64,000 bases of DNA from M2408 sp040386975 (GTDB lineage Bacteria > Bacteroidota > Bacteroidia > Flavobacteriales_D > Crocinitomicaceae). The notes under the pieces were generated by a model, which searched no databases, was not told the DNA's origin, and saw only the letters and a program-made list of their open reading frames with translations. The stretch covers positions 203,907 to 267,906 of the forward strand of contig JAZKEO010000007.1 in NCBI GenBank assembly GCA_040386975.1. Direction: 5' to 3'. Both the position numbers and the translations under genes were made by a program. Below are positions 7,955-16,824 of this stretch, in pieces. Position 1 is the first letter of the stretch. Every line of letters begins with the position of its first letter.

Positions 7955-9166
7955 ATGATTTCTGACAATTCGACACGAATGGTTTATTTAAGTTCAGTTG
8001 ATGAATCTCCCGATTTGTTGGCTTTTGGATTGGAAGACGATTTTGAATTTTCAGATGATTTATTTAAAGAATTAGATGATTTTATAGCGAAACATCGAGG
8101 TTCTTATCTTTTTTCTTGTCTTTCTTATGATTTGAAGAATAAAATTGAGAAATTAAGCAGTAAAAATTCAGATAAAATTGATTTTCCAATGCTGAAAATT
8201 TGGAAAGCACAACTTGTTATTTCTCTCAAAAATGAAGAAATTGAAATTTTAGAAGGAAAAATGACTCCTGAATTTGAAGCTAAAATTCAAGAAATTCTTG
8301 CAAGTAAAAAAAGGAATACAGCTTTACCAAGTTTAACTTTTAAAAGTCAGATTTCGAAAGAAACATACATTCAAAAAGTCAAAGAAATAAAACAGGAAAT
8401 CTCTATAGGGAATGTTTATGAACTGAATTTTTGTCAAGAGTTTTACGCAGAAAAAACTCCCGATTTTGACTCTTTTTCCTTGTTCAACAAATTGCAACAA
8501 CTCACCAAAGCTCCATTTTCATCTTATGTAAATATTGAAAATCACGAGGTTTTTTGCGGGAGTCCAGAACGTTTTATTCAGAAATCAGGTTCTAAGTTAA
8601 TTTCTCAACCAATTAAAGGAACAATTCGCAGAGGGAAAGATGAAAAAGAAGACGAAAATTTAAAAAAAATTTTACTTTCAGACCCAAAAGAACGTGCTGA
8701 GAATGTGATGATTACGGATTTGGTTCGCAACGATTTTTCACGGATTGCTTCTATAAATTCTGTCAAAGTGGACGAATTGTGTGGCTTGTATACTTTTGGA
8801 ACGGTTCATCAATTAATTTCAACTATTTCATGTGAAATAAAGGAAAAAACTAGCTTTTCCGACATTTTAAAAGCAACATTTCCAATGGGCTCGATGACTG
8901 GAGCACCAAAAATTAGTGCTATGGAAATTTCCGAAAAACAAGAATCATTTAAACGTGGTTTGTACGCTGGTTCGATTGGATATTTCAAACCAAATGGCGA
9001 TTTTGACTTCAACGTCGTGATTCGGACTTTGATTTTAAACAAAGAAAACAGGACGCTTTCTGCTGCAGTTGGCGGTGCAATTACAAGTAAATCCATTCCT
9101 GAAAACGAATACGAAGAATGTTTGGTGAAAATTCAACGTTTACTCAATTTGTTTAAACATGATTGA
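7955..9166 (+). CDS. pabB: Aminodeoxychorismate synthase component I
   Basis: A 403-residue chorismate-binding enzyme that converts chorismate to 4-amino-4-deoxychorismate for folate synthesis. The chorismate-binding domain occupies about residues 130-398. The motif PIKGT with Lys221 is the PabB-type nucleophile; TrpE proteins have PIAGT here. Other signatures are CGSPERF, ITDLVRND, TFPMGSMTGAPK and GLYAGSIGY. The N-terminal region is shorter and weaker, as usual for this family. The amidotransferase PabA is not in the window. The last eight bases overlap the start of tilS, so the two are translationally coupled. Confidence 0.9.
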   Translation: MISDNSTRMVYLSSVDESPDLLAFGLEDDFEFSDDLFKELDDFIAKHRGSYLFSCLSYDLKNKIEKLSSKNSDKIDFPMLKIWKAQLVISLKNEEIEILEGKMTPEFEAKIQEILASKKRNTALPSLTFKSQISKETYIQKVKEIKQEISIGNVYELNFCQEFYAEKTPDFDSFSLFNKLQQLTKAPFSSYVNIENHEVFCGSPERFIQKSGSKLISQPIKGTIRRGKDEKEDENLKKILLSDPKERAENVMITDLVRNDFSRIASINSVKVDELCGLYTFGTVHQLISTISCEIKEKTSFSDILKATFPMGSMTGAPKISAMEISEKQESFKRGLYAGSIGYFKPNGDFDFNVVIRTLILNKENRTLSAAVGGAITSKSIPENEYEECLVKIQRLLNLFKHD

Positions 9167-10430
9167 AGTTTCAAGTTTTGAGCAAAAATGGTCTTTTTTG
9201 AAAGATGAAACTGTTTATATTGCTTGCAGCGGTGGTGTGGATTCGATTGTTTTGTCCGAAATTATCAAAATGTTTTGTCCGAAAATCAAACTTCTGCACA
9301 TCAATTACAATTTACGTGGGGCAGAATCTATTGATGATGAAAATTTTGTTCGCGAGTATGCTCAAAAAAATCAACTTTCTTTGGAAGTAAAATCTATTGA
9401 TACAAAGCAAATTTTAGCTCAAAATAAGAGTAATTTACAAGATTTAGCCCGAAAAATTCGCTACGATTGGTTTGAAGAAAAGATTGAGTCTGAAAATGCT
9501 TACATTTTATTGGCACATCATCAAGATGATCAAATTGAAACTTTTTTTCAGCATTTGGCTCGAAAATCAGGAATTTTAGGTTTGGCTTGCATGCTCGAAA
9601 AACATGGAAATTATTTGCGACCATTACTCACTTATTCAAAACAAGAAATTTACGATTTTGCCATTCAAAACAAGATTTTTTGGCGAGAAGATTCTTCCAA
9701 TCAGACTAATAAATACACTAGAAACAAACTAAGAAATGAGTTTTTACCTTTTTTGAGAACACAAATTCCAAGTTTGAATGAATCTGTTTTGACTTTAATT
9801 GATGTTTTTCAGCAGAATCAAAAAGAGATTGATTTATCAGTAAAACCTGTGATTGAAAAGATGTTGAAAGAGCAATTTTTAAGTTTAGCGGTTTATCAGT
9901 TGTTAACGGTTTCGCAACGGATATCTATTTTAAAATCATTATCTTACGCTCCAATTCAGATCAAAGAATTTGAAAAATTAGAAAAAGCTCAAAAAGGGAA
10001 ATTTATAGCTTCTGAAAAATATAAAATTACACGGGAAACGGAAGGTTTTTCAATCAAACAAACGAGGCAAAATAGAGTAATCCCAGCTCTAAAAATCGAA
10101 ATCGTCTCTGAATTACCCACAAACTATTCAAAAAATGAAATCTTTTTGGACGAAAGCAAAATTCAAGGAGCTTTAAACTTACGCTTTTGGGAAATTGGCG
10201 ATCGCATCGCTCCACTTGGTATGAAAGGCACAAAATTGATTTCTGATGTTATTACGGAAGCTAAAATCCCGAATTCTGAAAGAAAAAACATCTTGGTTTT
10301 GTGTGACGACAAAACAATTCATTGGTGTGTTGGACTAAAAATTGGACGCTTGGCTTTAGCGACTGAAACTTCGACAAGCTCAGTTCCCAAAAGTGAACAA
10401 ATTTTAAGGGTTTGTTTGTCTGAATTTTAA
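9159..10430 (+). CDS. tilS: tRNA(Ile)-lysidine synthase
   Basis: A 423-residue TilS, which changes cytidine 34 of the CAU tRNA-Ile to lysidine using ATP, so that it reads AUA codons. The N-terminal PP-loop ATPase has SGGVDS (24-29), the LLHINYNLRG segment, LAHHQDDQIET, and RPLLTYSKQEI. The C-terminal TilS domain (about 340-410) has LRFWEIGDRIAPLGMKGTKLISD. The copy of the GAGCYTGTCGA element near the 3' end (10365-10387) is read as ETSTSSVPKSE, in the C-terminal tail just before the stop, where it probably does little harm. Its ATG overlaps the end of pabB. Confidence 0.93.
   Translation: MIEVSSFEQKWSFLKDETVYIACSGGVDSIVLSEIIKMFCPKIKLLHINYNLRGAESIDDENFVREYAQKNQLSLEVKSIDTKQILAQNKSNLQDLARKIRYDWFEEKIESENAYILLAHHQDDQIETFFQHLARKSGILGLACMLEKHGNYLRPLLTYSKQEIYDFAIQNKIFWREDSSNQTNKYTRNKLRNEFLPFLRTQIPSLNESVLTLIDVFQQNQKEIDLSVKPVIEKMLKEQFLSLAVYQLLTVSQRISILKSLSYAPIQIKEFEKLEKAQKGKFIASEKYKITRETEGFSIKQTRQNRVIPALKIEIVSELPTNYSKNEIFLDESKIQGALNLRFWEIGDRIAPLGMKGTKLISDVITEAKIPNSERKNILVLCDDKTIHWCVGLKIGRLALATETSTSSVPKSEQILRVCLSEF
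10365..10387 (+). repeat. GAGCYTGTCGA-core element at the 3' end of tilS
   Basis: On the + strand the core reads TCGACAAGCTC (10371-10381), the reverse complement of GAGCTTGTCGA, with arms GAAACT and AGTTCC (five of six pairs). It is in frame and codes for part of the TilS tail. Confidence 0.7.
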
Positions 10431-10465
10431 TAATTTGCAGCTTTCAACTATTCCAATTTAAACTT

Positions 10466-10473
10466 TATCTTTG
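10466..10473 (+). promoter_or_regulatory. -7 promoter box of the glycosyltransferase gene
   Basis: TATCTTTG, exact consensus, ends four bases before the ATG at 10478. Confidence 0.65.
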
Positions 10474-10477
10474 CATC

Positions 10478-11608
10478 ATGAAGATTGGTTTTGATGCAAA
10501 ACGTGCCTTTTTAAACAAAAGTGGTTTGGGGAATTATTCTCGGAACATATTAAATGGTTTATCAAAGTATTTCCCAAACGATTCATTTCAACTTTATACT
10601 CCAAAAACAAACGATTTAAAACTGTATCAAAAGCAGGAAAATCAAGAAATTAGTTTGCCAAGTGGTTTAATAAATTCAAACTTCAAAAGTTTTTGGAGAA
10701 GTAAAGGAATTTTAAAAGATTTGAAAACCGATAAAATTGATTTGTATCACGGTTTAAGTAATGAACTCCCATTTGGAATCGAAAAAACTGGAATAAAAAG
10801 TGTGGTAACAATTCACGATTTAATTTTCATGCGTTATCCCGAATTTTATCCCAAAATTGATCGTTTCATTTACGAGAAAAAGTTCAAATCTGCTTGTAAA
10901 AGAGCAAATCAAATTATTGCGATTAGTCAACAAACAAAAGAGGATTTAATACATTTTCTTTCCGTTCCAGAACAAAAAATAAAAGTTGTTTATCAAAATT
11001 GTCATCCACAGTTTTATGAAAAACAAAGCGAAGAAAAAATCAATTCGATACTCGACAAGCACAAAATTCCAAATGAATTTATGCTTTATGTGGGAACAAT
11101 TGAAGCTAGAAAAAACGTGTTAACAGCAATCAAAGCTTGGCACGTATCGAAAACCGAAATTCCATTTTTAATTGTAGGAAAATCAACACCTTACATCAAT
11201 GAAATCAAGTTTTATTTGGATAAATATCACTTAAATGAAAAAGTACTTTTCAGACACGGAATAGAAAATCACGAATTACCAGGACTTTTTCAGCAAGCAC
11301 TTTTGTTTATTTATCCTTCTATTTTTGAAGGTTTTGGAATTCCAATTTTGGAAGCTATGACAAGTGGAACGCCCGTAATAACAAGTAAAGGAAGTTGTTT
11401 TGAAGAAACTGGTGGAGAAGCAGCCTTTTATGTAAATCCAACTGATGTAGGTGAAATGAAAGAAGCAATTTTAAGTTTGATTTCTGACTCAACTTTGCGA
11501 GAAAATGCAATAAAAAAAGGTTTTCTTCAAGCAGAAAAATTCAAAGAAGAAAAAATCGCAACTGATTTGATGAATGTATATTCTAATTTGCTAACTCTTC
11601 ACTCTTAG
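10478..11608 (+). CDS. GT4-type glycosyltransferase
   Basis: A 376-residue GT-B fold glycosyltransferase of family 4. It begins MKIGFDAKRAFLNKSGLGNYSR, with the glycine loop typical of this group. The C-terminal nucleotide-sugar domain has GTIEARKNV, IVGKS, and PSIFEGFGIPILEAM, where Glu284 and Glu292 form the E-x7-E motif. It probably adds a sugar to a polysaccharide or lipid-linked glycan; donor and acceptor cannot be read from sequence. The last codons (LTLHS) are written by a copy of the ACTCTTCACT repeat, so the true ancestral C-terminus may have differed. Confidence 0.88.
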   Translation: MKIGFDAKRAFLNKSGLGNYSRNILNGLSKYFPNDSFQLYTPKTNDLKLYQKQENQEISLPSGLINSNFKSFWRSKGILKDLKTDKIDLYHGLSNELPFGIEKTGIKSVVTIHDLIFMRYPEFYPKIDRFIYEKKFKSACKRANQIIAISQQTKEDLIHFLSVPEQKIKVVYQNCHPQFYEKQSEEKINSILDKHKIPNEFMLYVGTIEARKNVLTAIKAWHVSKTEIPFLIVGKSTPYINEIKFYLDKYHLNEKVLFRHGIENHELPGLFQQALLFIYPSIFEGFGIPILEAMTSGTPVITSKGSCFEETGGEAAFYVNPTDVGEMKEAILSLISDSTLRENAIKKGFLQAEKFKEEKIATDLMNVYSNLLTLHS

Positions 11609-11634
11609 TTTTTCACTCTTCACTATTTCACCCT
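11591..11634. repeat. ACTCTTCACT direct repeats at a convergent gene junction
   Basis: ACTCTTCACT occurs at 11594-11603 and again at 11625-11634, across the stop codons of two convergent genes. It resembles the AACTCAT/TTCACTC family seen at other gene ends in this window. Confidence 0.5.
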
Positions 11635-12194
11635 AATCTTTTCTGTACATAATCACTCACTTTTTCATAAAATTGTTGTGGATTATTTGTTCGCCAATCC
11701 AATTCATCCAGTTCTCCTTTCATGACAAAATAATTGTCAATGTGAGCTTTTTCAAATTCTCTGATGACATGATCTTGAAAATTCACGAGTGCAATCCAAC
11801 CATCTTCCACTTCGTCAAACCATTCTTCGTAGTAGCAATCATCCGAATAATGAAAATTGAGTACATTTTCGCCGATTAAAATAAACTGATTGATTCCATG
11901 CTGCATAATTGGCTCAATGATGTCGCGTTTTAAAGTCATGATATCATTTTCAATCGCATCGTTCCATTCGCCAATAAATTCTATTATGCAGTAATTTTCG
12001 TCGTAATCAGCGTATAAAACTTTTAGAAATAAAGTTGAGGAACCAAAATTATCCCATTGTGGATGAATCAAGTAATTATAGATTTTATCCGTAAATTCAA
12101 ATTCACTATTCACATGCTCAAAAAACGGAGAAGATGGATCTTCTGAAGCAATATAAAAATCCCGCCAAGCATAATATGGTTCAATCATGTGCAT
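11628..12194 (-). CDS. Conserved-looking acidic protein of unknown function
   Basis: A 188-residue soluble protein without a signal peptide or membrane segment. It is strongly acidic and rich in aromatic residues, with stretches such as YYAWRDFYIASEDPSSPFF, LIHPQWDNFGSSTLFLKVLY and FHYSDDCYYEEWFDEVEDGW. I recognise no family. A second ATG two codons downstream (before IEPYYAWRDF) is an alternative start. It is convergent with the glycosyltransferase and has no obvious partner. The regular composition and unbroken frame argue for a real cytoplasmic protein. Confidence 0.7.
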   Translation of the reverse strand: MHMIEPYYAWRDFYIASEDPSSPFFEHVNSEFEFTDKIYNYLIHPQWDNFGSSTLFLKVLYADYDENYCIIEFIGEWNDAIENDIMTLKRDIIEPIMQHGINQFILIGENVLNFHYSDDCYYEEWFDEVEDGWIALVNFQDHVIREFEKAHIDNYFVMKGELDELDWRTNNPQQFYEKVSDYVQKRLG

Positions 12195-12263
12195 AAATGC
12201 AAAAATATGAAAAAAAGCTCAAATTTTAGCTTTACAATAATTGTTTAGTTTTAGCGTTTTTTA

Positions 12264-12295
12264 TTTGTACAAGTCGAATAAACTTTCTACATTTA
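12264..12295 (+). promoter_or_regulatory. Promoter of the HYC_CC_PP gene
   Basis: TTTG (12264-12267) and TACATTTA (12288-12295) are separated by 20 bases, a good match to the Bacteroidota -33/-7 promoter. The -7 box ends four bases before the GTG start and supports that start. Confidence 0.6.
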
Positions 12296-12299
12296 CGTC

Positions 12300-12749
12300 G
12301 TGAAATTGATTCAAAAAAGCATACTTTATTCTTTAATTACTCTGATTTTTGTTGGATCAGTAGGAGTTAGCGTGTTTGCTCATTTCTGTTCAATTGATGG
12401 TACAGACTACAGTTACTTTCTTAAAAGTGAAGAGAAATGTGCTCCCAAAACAGTTGAATTAAAACAAGAATCATCTTGTTGTCATGAAAAAGAAACGGAT
12501 TCAAAAATTGTTTTCAAAACAGAAAAATGCTGTAAAGAAGAAGTTAGTTATTACAAACTAAATACTGAAAATTATAGCAAAATAATCAAGTTAAAAGAGC
12601 ATGTAAAATATTACAAAGCTTTTTCTTATTTTTCAGAATTATTCCCAACAATCTTCTCAAAGGAAGAACAAATTGCCCAAATTGAAAGTAGTCCACCTAC
12701 AAAATCGGGCAAAGAGATCATCATAGAAAACCAAGTTTTTAGAATATAG
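12300..12749 (+). CDS. HYC_CC_PP-type cysteine-rich protein
   Basis: A 149-residue protein with a GTG start and one N-terminal hydrophobic segment (about 8-27). It carries the three marks of the Bacteroidota HYC_CC_PP proteins: an H-F/Y-C motif directly after the hydrophobic segment (His28-Phe29-Cys30), two cysteine pairs (Cys60-Cys61 and Cys77-Cys78), and a proline pair near the end (SPPTKSGKE). Cysteine and histidine spacing suggests metal binding outside the inner membrane. It is upstream of a TonB-dependent receptor and an HMA-domain protein, a common neighbourhood; a role in copper sensing or uptake is inference. Confidence 0.8.
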   Translation: MKLIQKSILYSLITLIFVGSVGVSVFAHFCSIDGTDYSYFLKSEEKCAPKTVELKQESSCCHEKETDSKIVFKTEKCCKEEVSYYKLNTENYSKIIKLKEHVKYYKAFSYFSELFPTIFSKEEQIAQIESSPPTKSGKEIIIENQVFRI

Positions 12750-12804
12750 AAAGTTTCGGATTCCTTAAAATAACTTTTTTTCGTTGAATCTTCAATTTTA
12801 TAAT

Positions 12805-12830
12805 GCTCATTTACTCAAGTAAACTTCGCT
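12805..12830. repeat. TTTACTCAAGTAAA-type palindromic repeat
   Basis: The stretch GCTCATTTACTCAAGTAAAC lies in the 192-base gap between the HYC_CC_PP and receptor genes. A similar sequence occurs on the other strand at 21238-21263 (GTTTACTTGGGTAAATGAAC). The arms TTTACT and AGTAAA can pair. The rest of this gap is AT-rich without other signals that I can see. Confidence 0.5.
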
Positions 12831-12941
12831 TATAAAAACTTTGATTTGCCTCAAAAAGTTTTAATTTTAAGAAATCCTTCTTATTTGAGTTAAAACAATT
12901 CTAAACTCAAAATCAAAATTTAATATTCTAATTCATAATGA

Positions 12942-15146
12942 ATGAAAAAACTTATTTTATTGGGTTTTCTATTGACGAGTTTTTACAATTTTAGTCAATT
13001 AAAAGGTGTAATTTACGGACACCAAGAAAACACAAAAGAAGCGCTCATTGGAGCAAAAATCAAATCCTTACAAACACGTACAGCTGTAATTTCTGGAGAA
13101 GATGGTTTGTTTGAGATTACTTTAAGTAAAAAGTTGCCTGATACCTTGATTTTTTCGGCTTTTGGTTATTTGGACGATACTTTAATTGTTACAAAAAAAG
13201 ATCGTTTTGCTTTAATTGAAATAAATTTATTTTCAAATTTATTGTTGCCAGAAGTTATTGCCGTTGGAAAACGGAATCATCACGGAATAATGAAATTGAA
13301 AACGCTTGAAGTAGAACACATTGGTGAAGGTGAACTTCGAAAAGCGGCTTGTTGTAACTTGTCGGAATCTTTTGAAACAAATGCTTCGGTCGATGTAAAC
13401 ATCACAGACGCTGTTTCAGGAGCAAAAAAAATTCAAATGATGGGTTTAGATGGTGTTTACACACAAATCCAAATGGAAAATATTCCCTATTTGAGAGGTT
13501 TGGAGAGTTCTTACGGTTTGAATTCCATTCCTGGAACTTGGATTGAATCTATCCAAATTACGAAAGGCACAGGAAATGTGGTTAATGGCTATGAATCGAT
13601 GGCGGGTTTAATCAATTTGGAACTTAAAAAACCGGAGAACATGGAACGTTTTTATTTGAACTTCTATGGGAATCGTTTTGGTAGAGCTGAATTAAATTTA
13701 AACGGTGGTGGAAAATTGAGTCCAAAATGGCATGGAGCATGGTTTGCACACGGAGCAACACTCCAAAACGAAGTGGATGAAAACAAAGATTCATTTCGAG
13801 ATGTACCTTTCAGTAAAAACATTTCTTTGTTGAATCGTTGGAGATACGATGGAAAAAGAATGGAAGCACAATTGGGTGTTAATTCTTATTTTGAACAAAA
13901 AGATGGAGGTCAAATTGGTTATGATTCCAGAAAAGCTGATACCTTGTATGGAGTTCATATTTTGAACAAACACATTGATGCTTTTGCTAAGACAGGATTC
14001 TTTTTCCCTAAAAAACCTTATCAGTCTATCGGAATTGTTTATAATCTTAAATTTCACCAAACAGAAGCTATTTTTGGAAAAAAAGTCTTCTCTGGAGAAG
14101 AAAAAAGAGCTTATGTGAATGCAATTTTTGACGGAATTATTGGTAATACAAACCATAAAATCAAAACAGGATTAAGTTTTGTTTATGCTGATATTACGCA
14201 AAAATTAGATAGCCTTTCTTTACCAAGAATTGAATATGTTCCAGGGTCATTTTTTGAATATACCTATTCTGGAGCACGTTTCACTTATATCGCTGGCGCA
14301 AGACTCGATTATCATAATTTGTATAATTTTCAATTTTCTCCTCGTTTACACGGTAAATTCTCCATCAATGAAAGATTGGATTTTCGTTTCACAGCCGGAA
14401 AAGGATTTCGTGTTTCAAACATGATGATTGATAATATTTCCTTACTCGCAAATTCACGAACTTGGGTTTTCGATTCGATTATCAAACCAGAAGTTTCATG
14501 GAATTTCGGTGCTTCTATTGTGCAAGAATTTGAAATTGCAAAAAGAAAAGCGAGTGTAAATGTTGATTTTTACCACACGCTTTTTGAGAATCAATTGGTT
14601 GTGGATCGAGACAGAGATCATTTCATGATTTATTTCACAAATTTGCAAGGAAAATCGTTCTCAAATAGTTTCCAAGTTGAAGTAAGTTTACCCTTTTTCA
14701 AAACTTTTGATGTGCGTTTGGCTTTCAAATATTTGGAAGTGAAATCAGAATTTGGAGGAAAAATTCAACAGCAAGTAATGATTCCAAATTACCGTGCTTT
14801 TGCGAATTTCGCTTACAAAACACGCAATAAACGTTGGGAATACGATTTAACGGCTTCTGTCTATGGAAAAAGTAGGCTACACGACGTGATGTTGCCAGAT
14901 CATACTATTTTGACTGAAACAGAATCAGAAGTTTTCCCAATCATCAACGCTCAAATTACACATATTTTCAAAGCTTGGGATTTTTATTTAGGTGGAGAAA
15001 ATATTGGAAATTACACGCAAAAAGACCCAATTATTGACTCAAAAAATCCATTTGGCTCATTTTTTGATGCTACAAGAACGTGGGCACCAGTTCAAGGTGT
15101 GAATGTGTATTTGGGAGTGAGGTATAAAATTAAAAAACGTAAATAG
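12942..15146 (+). CDS. TonB-dependent outer membrane receptor, probable metal uptake
   Basis: A 734-residue TonB-dependent receptor. Signal peptide about 1-19; a carboxypeptidase-regulatory-like domain about 20-105 (ALIGAKIKSLQTRTAVISGEDG); plug about 125-225 with VNGYESMAGLINLELKKP at its end; then a long beta-barrel ending in a charged tail. The plug contains a cysteine pair, Cys137-Cys138, in KAACCNLSESFETN. This CCNLSESFETN form of plug is typical of receptors found beside HMA proteins. With the flanking HYC_CC_PP and HMA genes, copper or another thiophilic metal is the likely substrate, by inference. Length is normal for the family. Confidence 0.88.
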   Translation: MKKLILLGFLLTSFYNFSQLKGVIYGHQENTKEALIGAKIKSLQTRTAVISGEDGLFEITLSKKLPDTLIFSAFGYLDDTLIVTKKDRFALIEINLFSNLLLPEVIAVGKRNHHGIMKLKTLEVEHIGEGELRKAACCNLSESFETNASVDVNITDAVSGAKKIQMMGLDGVYTQIQMENIPYLRGLESSYGLNSIPGTWIESIQITKGTGNVVNGYESMAGLINLELKKPENMERFYLNFYGNRFGRAELNLNGGGKLSPKWHGAWFAHGATLQNEVDENKDSFRDVPFSKNISLLNRWRYDGKRMEAQLGVNSYFEQKDGGQIGYDSRKADTLYGVHILNKHIDAFAKTGFFFPKKPYQSIGIVYNLKFHQTEAIFGKKVFSGEEKRAYVNAIFDGIIGNTNHKIKTGLSFVYADITQKLDSLSLPRIEYVPGSFFEYTYSGARFTYIAGARLDYHNLYNFQFSPRLHGKFSINERLDFRFTAGKGFRVSNMMIDNISLLANSRTWVFDSIIKPEVSWNFGASIVQEFEIAKRKASVNVDFYHTLFENQLVVDRDRDHFMIYFTNLQGKSFSNSFQVEVSLPFFKTFDVRLAFKYLEVKSEFGGKIQQQVMIPNYRAFANFAYKTRNKRWEYDLTASVYGKSRLHDVMLPDHTILTETESEVFPIINAQITHIFKAWDFYLGGENIGNYTQKDPIIDSKNPFGSFFDATRTWAPVQGVNVYLGVRYKIKKRK

Positions 15147-15256
15147 ATATTAGAACTTCAAGATATCAGGATATCAAGACGAACAAGTCTTAAACCGCGA
15201 AGCAGCCACGAAGTGAATCCTGAAGTCCTGACATCTTAAAATCCAAAAAAAGAAGT
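15147..15256. repeat. Intergenic repeat region between receptor and HMA genes
   Basis: The 110-base spacer holds an imperfect inverted repeat (AAGATATCAGGATATCAAG at 15160-15178 against CTGAAGTCCTGACATCTT at 15220-15237), a short hairpin AAGAC/GTCTT, and a CGCGAAG/CACGAAG direct pair. It looks like intergenic repeat debris more than a coding or promoter sequence. Confidence 0.45.
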
Positions 15257-15607
15257 ATGAAAAATATAATCTTAACATTAGTAGCAGTCATGAGTTTTTT
15301 AACTCTTTCTGCACAAGAACAAAAAAAATCAAAAACACAAACTGTCGTAATCAAAACATCGGCTGAATGCGGACAATGTAAGGAACGACTTGAAGAAAAG
15401 TTAAACTACACAAAAGGAGTTAGCTTCTCAGAATTAGATGTAGAAACAAGAGCTTTGACAGTGAAATTCAATTCAAGCAAAATTAGTTTGGATGATATCA
15501 AAAAAATCATTTCAGATCTTGGCTATGATGCTGACGAATTAAAAGCAAATACAGCTGCACAAAAAGAACTTCCAGCTTGTTGTCAGCCTGGAGGAATGCA
15601 TAAATAG
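15257..15607 (+). CDS. Periplasmic heavy-metal-associated (HMA) domain protein
   Basis: A 116-residue exported protein. Signal peptide about 1-19, then one HMA-like ferredoxin fold (about 28-95) in which the metal loop reads AECGQCKERLEEKL, with Cys38 and Cys41. The usual GMxCxxC is therefore replaced by AECGQC. A second cysteine pair (Cys108-Cys109) lies in the tail CCQPGGMHK, where Met and His could also bind copper. It probably acts as a periplasmic metal carrier for the upstream receptor. The three-gene order supports this; the metal itself is inferred. Confidence 0.85.
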   Translation: MKNIILTLVAVMSFLTLSAQEQKKSKTQTVVIKTSAECGQCKERLEEKLNYTKGVSFSELDVETRALTVKFNSSKISLDDIKKIISDLGYDADELKANTAAQKELPACCQPGGMHK

Positions 15608-15667
15608 AGTTATGAATTATGAGTTTTGAGTTATGAACTTTTAACTCAAAACTCATAATTAATAACT
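15608..15667. terminator. 25-bp inverted repeat between convergent genes, probable two-way terminator
   Basis: Arms 15608-15632 and 15643-15667 pair over 25 bases with one mismatch and a 10-base loop. The sequence is built from AACTCAT/AACTCAAA units. It fills nearly all of the gap between the HMA gene and the end of dprA. Confidence 0.7.
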
Positions 15668-15670
15668 TTT

Positions 15671-16771
15671 TCAACTTAGTTTATATCGTTTTCCAGGTAA
15701 GGATTTGATACTTCCTGAAAACTCTAAATTCAATAAACTCGAACTTAAATTTGAAAACGATAATTTTGTTGAAAATAACAATTCATCAAAGGTAATTTCA
15801 GGTTTTTTCAGCAAAAATTGAACAATTTTAGTTTCATTTTCATCAAAATCATTAAATAATTCCATTTGTTTCTTTTTTGAAACTTTCGTTTCTTCCCATT
15901 CCATCAATTTGAAAAAATCTTTGCTTCCCGTTATCAAATGAGCTTTATCTTTTTGAATTAAGAAATTACATCCTTTTGAAAATTCACGATGAATATCTCC
16001 CGGAAAAGCAAAAACATCTCTGTTGTAATCATTTGCTAATTCAGCAGTAATAAGCGAACCACCTTTTATTCCACTTTCAACAACAATTGTGGCGTCGCAC
16101 ATTCCAGCAACTATGCGATTTCGCATCGGAAAATTTTCTCTGTCTGGATTTGTTCCAGGCAAAAATTCAGTAAGTAAGCCACCATTTTCCGACATTTCTC
16201 TTGCTGTTTTAGCATGAATTGCAGGATAAAGCCTGTCCAAACCATGAGCCAAAACACCAATCGTTTGAACCTTGTATTTTACGCATAATTGATGTACAAA
16301 AACATCAATTCCATAAGCTAAACCGCTCACAACAAGGATGTTTTTTCCAGTAAAAGACTTTATCAATTCCTCACAAATCGATTTTCCATATTCACTTGCA
16401 TTTCTTGTCCCAACAATCGCGACAACTTTCGGAACATTAAAGTCCATTTCTCCGCTTGAAAATAAAAGAATCGGAGCATCAACACATTCATTTAAGCGTT
16501 TTGGGAAATTTTCTTCTTGAAAAAAATGTGTTTTAAAACTAGATTTTTCGAAATAATTAGCAAAAGGTTCAGCTAATTTTAAAGCAAAATCGCGATTCAT
16601 TTTGCGGATAAGAATTTCTCCAATTCCTGAGATTTTTAAAAAATCTTTTTTCTTGAGTTTAAAAAATTCGTCTAGTGTTTCGACCTGACTCAGAATTGTT
16701 CGCATTCGCTTGCGTCCAAAGTTGGGCAATAAGCTCAAAGCTATTTGCCGTTGTAAATCGGTATGTTTCAA
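15671..16771 (-). CDS. dprA: DNA processing protein DprA
   Basis: A 366-residue DprA, which binds incoming single-stranded DNA and loads RecA during natural transformation. The N-terminal part (about 1-70) holds a helix-hairpin-helix (LKISGIGEILIRKM). The Rossmann-like DprA core (about 85-290) has VGTRNASEYG, VSGLAYGIDVFVHQ, HGLDRLYPAIH, FPMRNRIVAG and ESGIKGGSLITAELA. The C-terminal winged-helix part (about 305-366) is present. All expected parts are intact. cinA, also competence-linked, is at 52 kb. It stands alone and ends at the shared terminator with the HMA gene. Confidence 0.94.
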   Translation of the reverse strand: MKHTDLQRQIALSLLPNFGRKRMRTILSQVETLDEFFKLKKKDFLKISGIGEILIRKMNRDFALKLAEPFANYFEKSSFKTHFFQEENFPKRLNECVDAPILLFSSGEMDFNVPKVVAIVGTRNASEYGKSICEELIKSFTGKNILVVSGLAYGIDVFVHQLCVKYKVQTIGVLAHGLDRLYPAIHAKTAREMSENGGLLTEFLPGTNPDRENFPMRNRIVAGMCDATIVVESGIKGGSLITAELANDYNRDVFAFPGDIHREFSKGCNFLIQKDKAHLITGSKDFFKLMEWEETKVSKKKQMELFNDFDENETKIVQFLLKKPEITFDELLFSTKLSFSNLSSSLLNLEFSGSIKSLPGKRYKLS

Positions 16772-16824
16772 AATATTTGGTTTAGTTACATAAAGTTAAG
16801 AATTTATTTTAAAAAAGCAAGACG

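Noticed and set aside
7955..9166. Anthranilate synthase component I (trpE)
   Set aside because: The motif is PIKGT with the PabB lysine, not PIAGT, and there are no trp genes nearby.
11050..11065. TCGACAAGCAC as a further GAGCYTGTCGA element
   Set aside because: It has one core mismatch, no complementary arms, and reads as ordinary glycosyltransferase sequence (LDKHKI).
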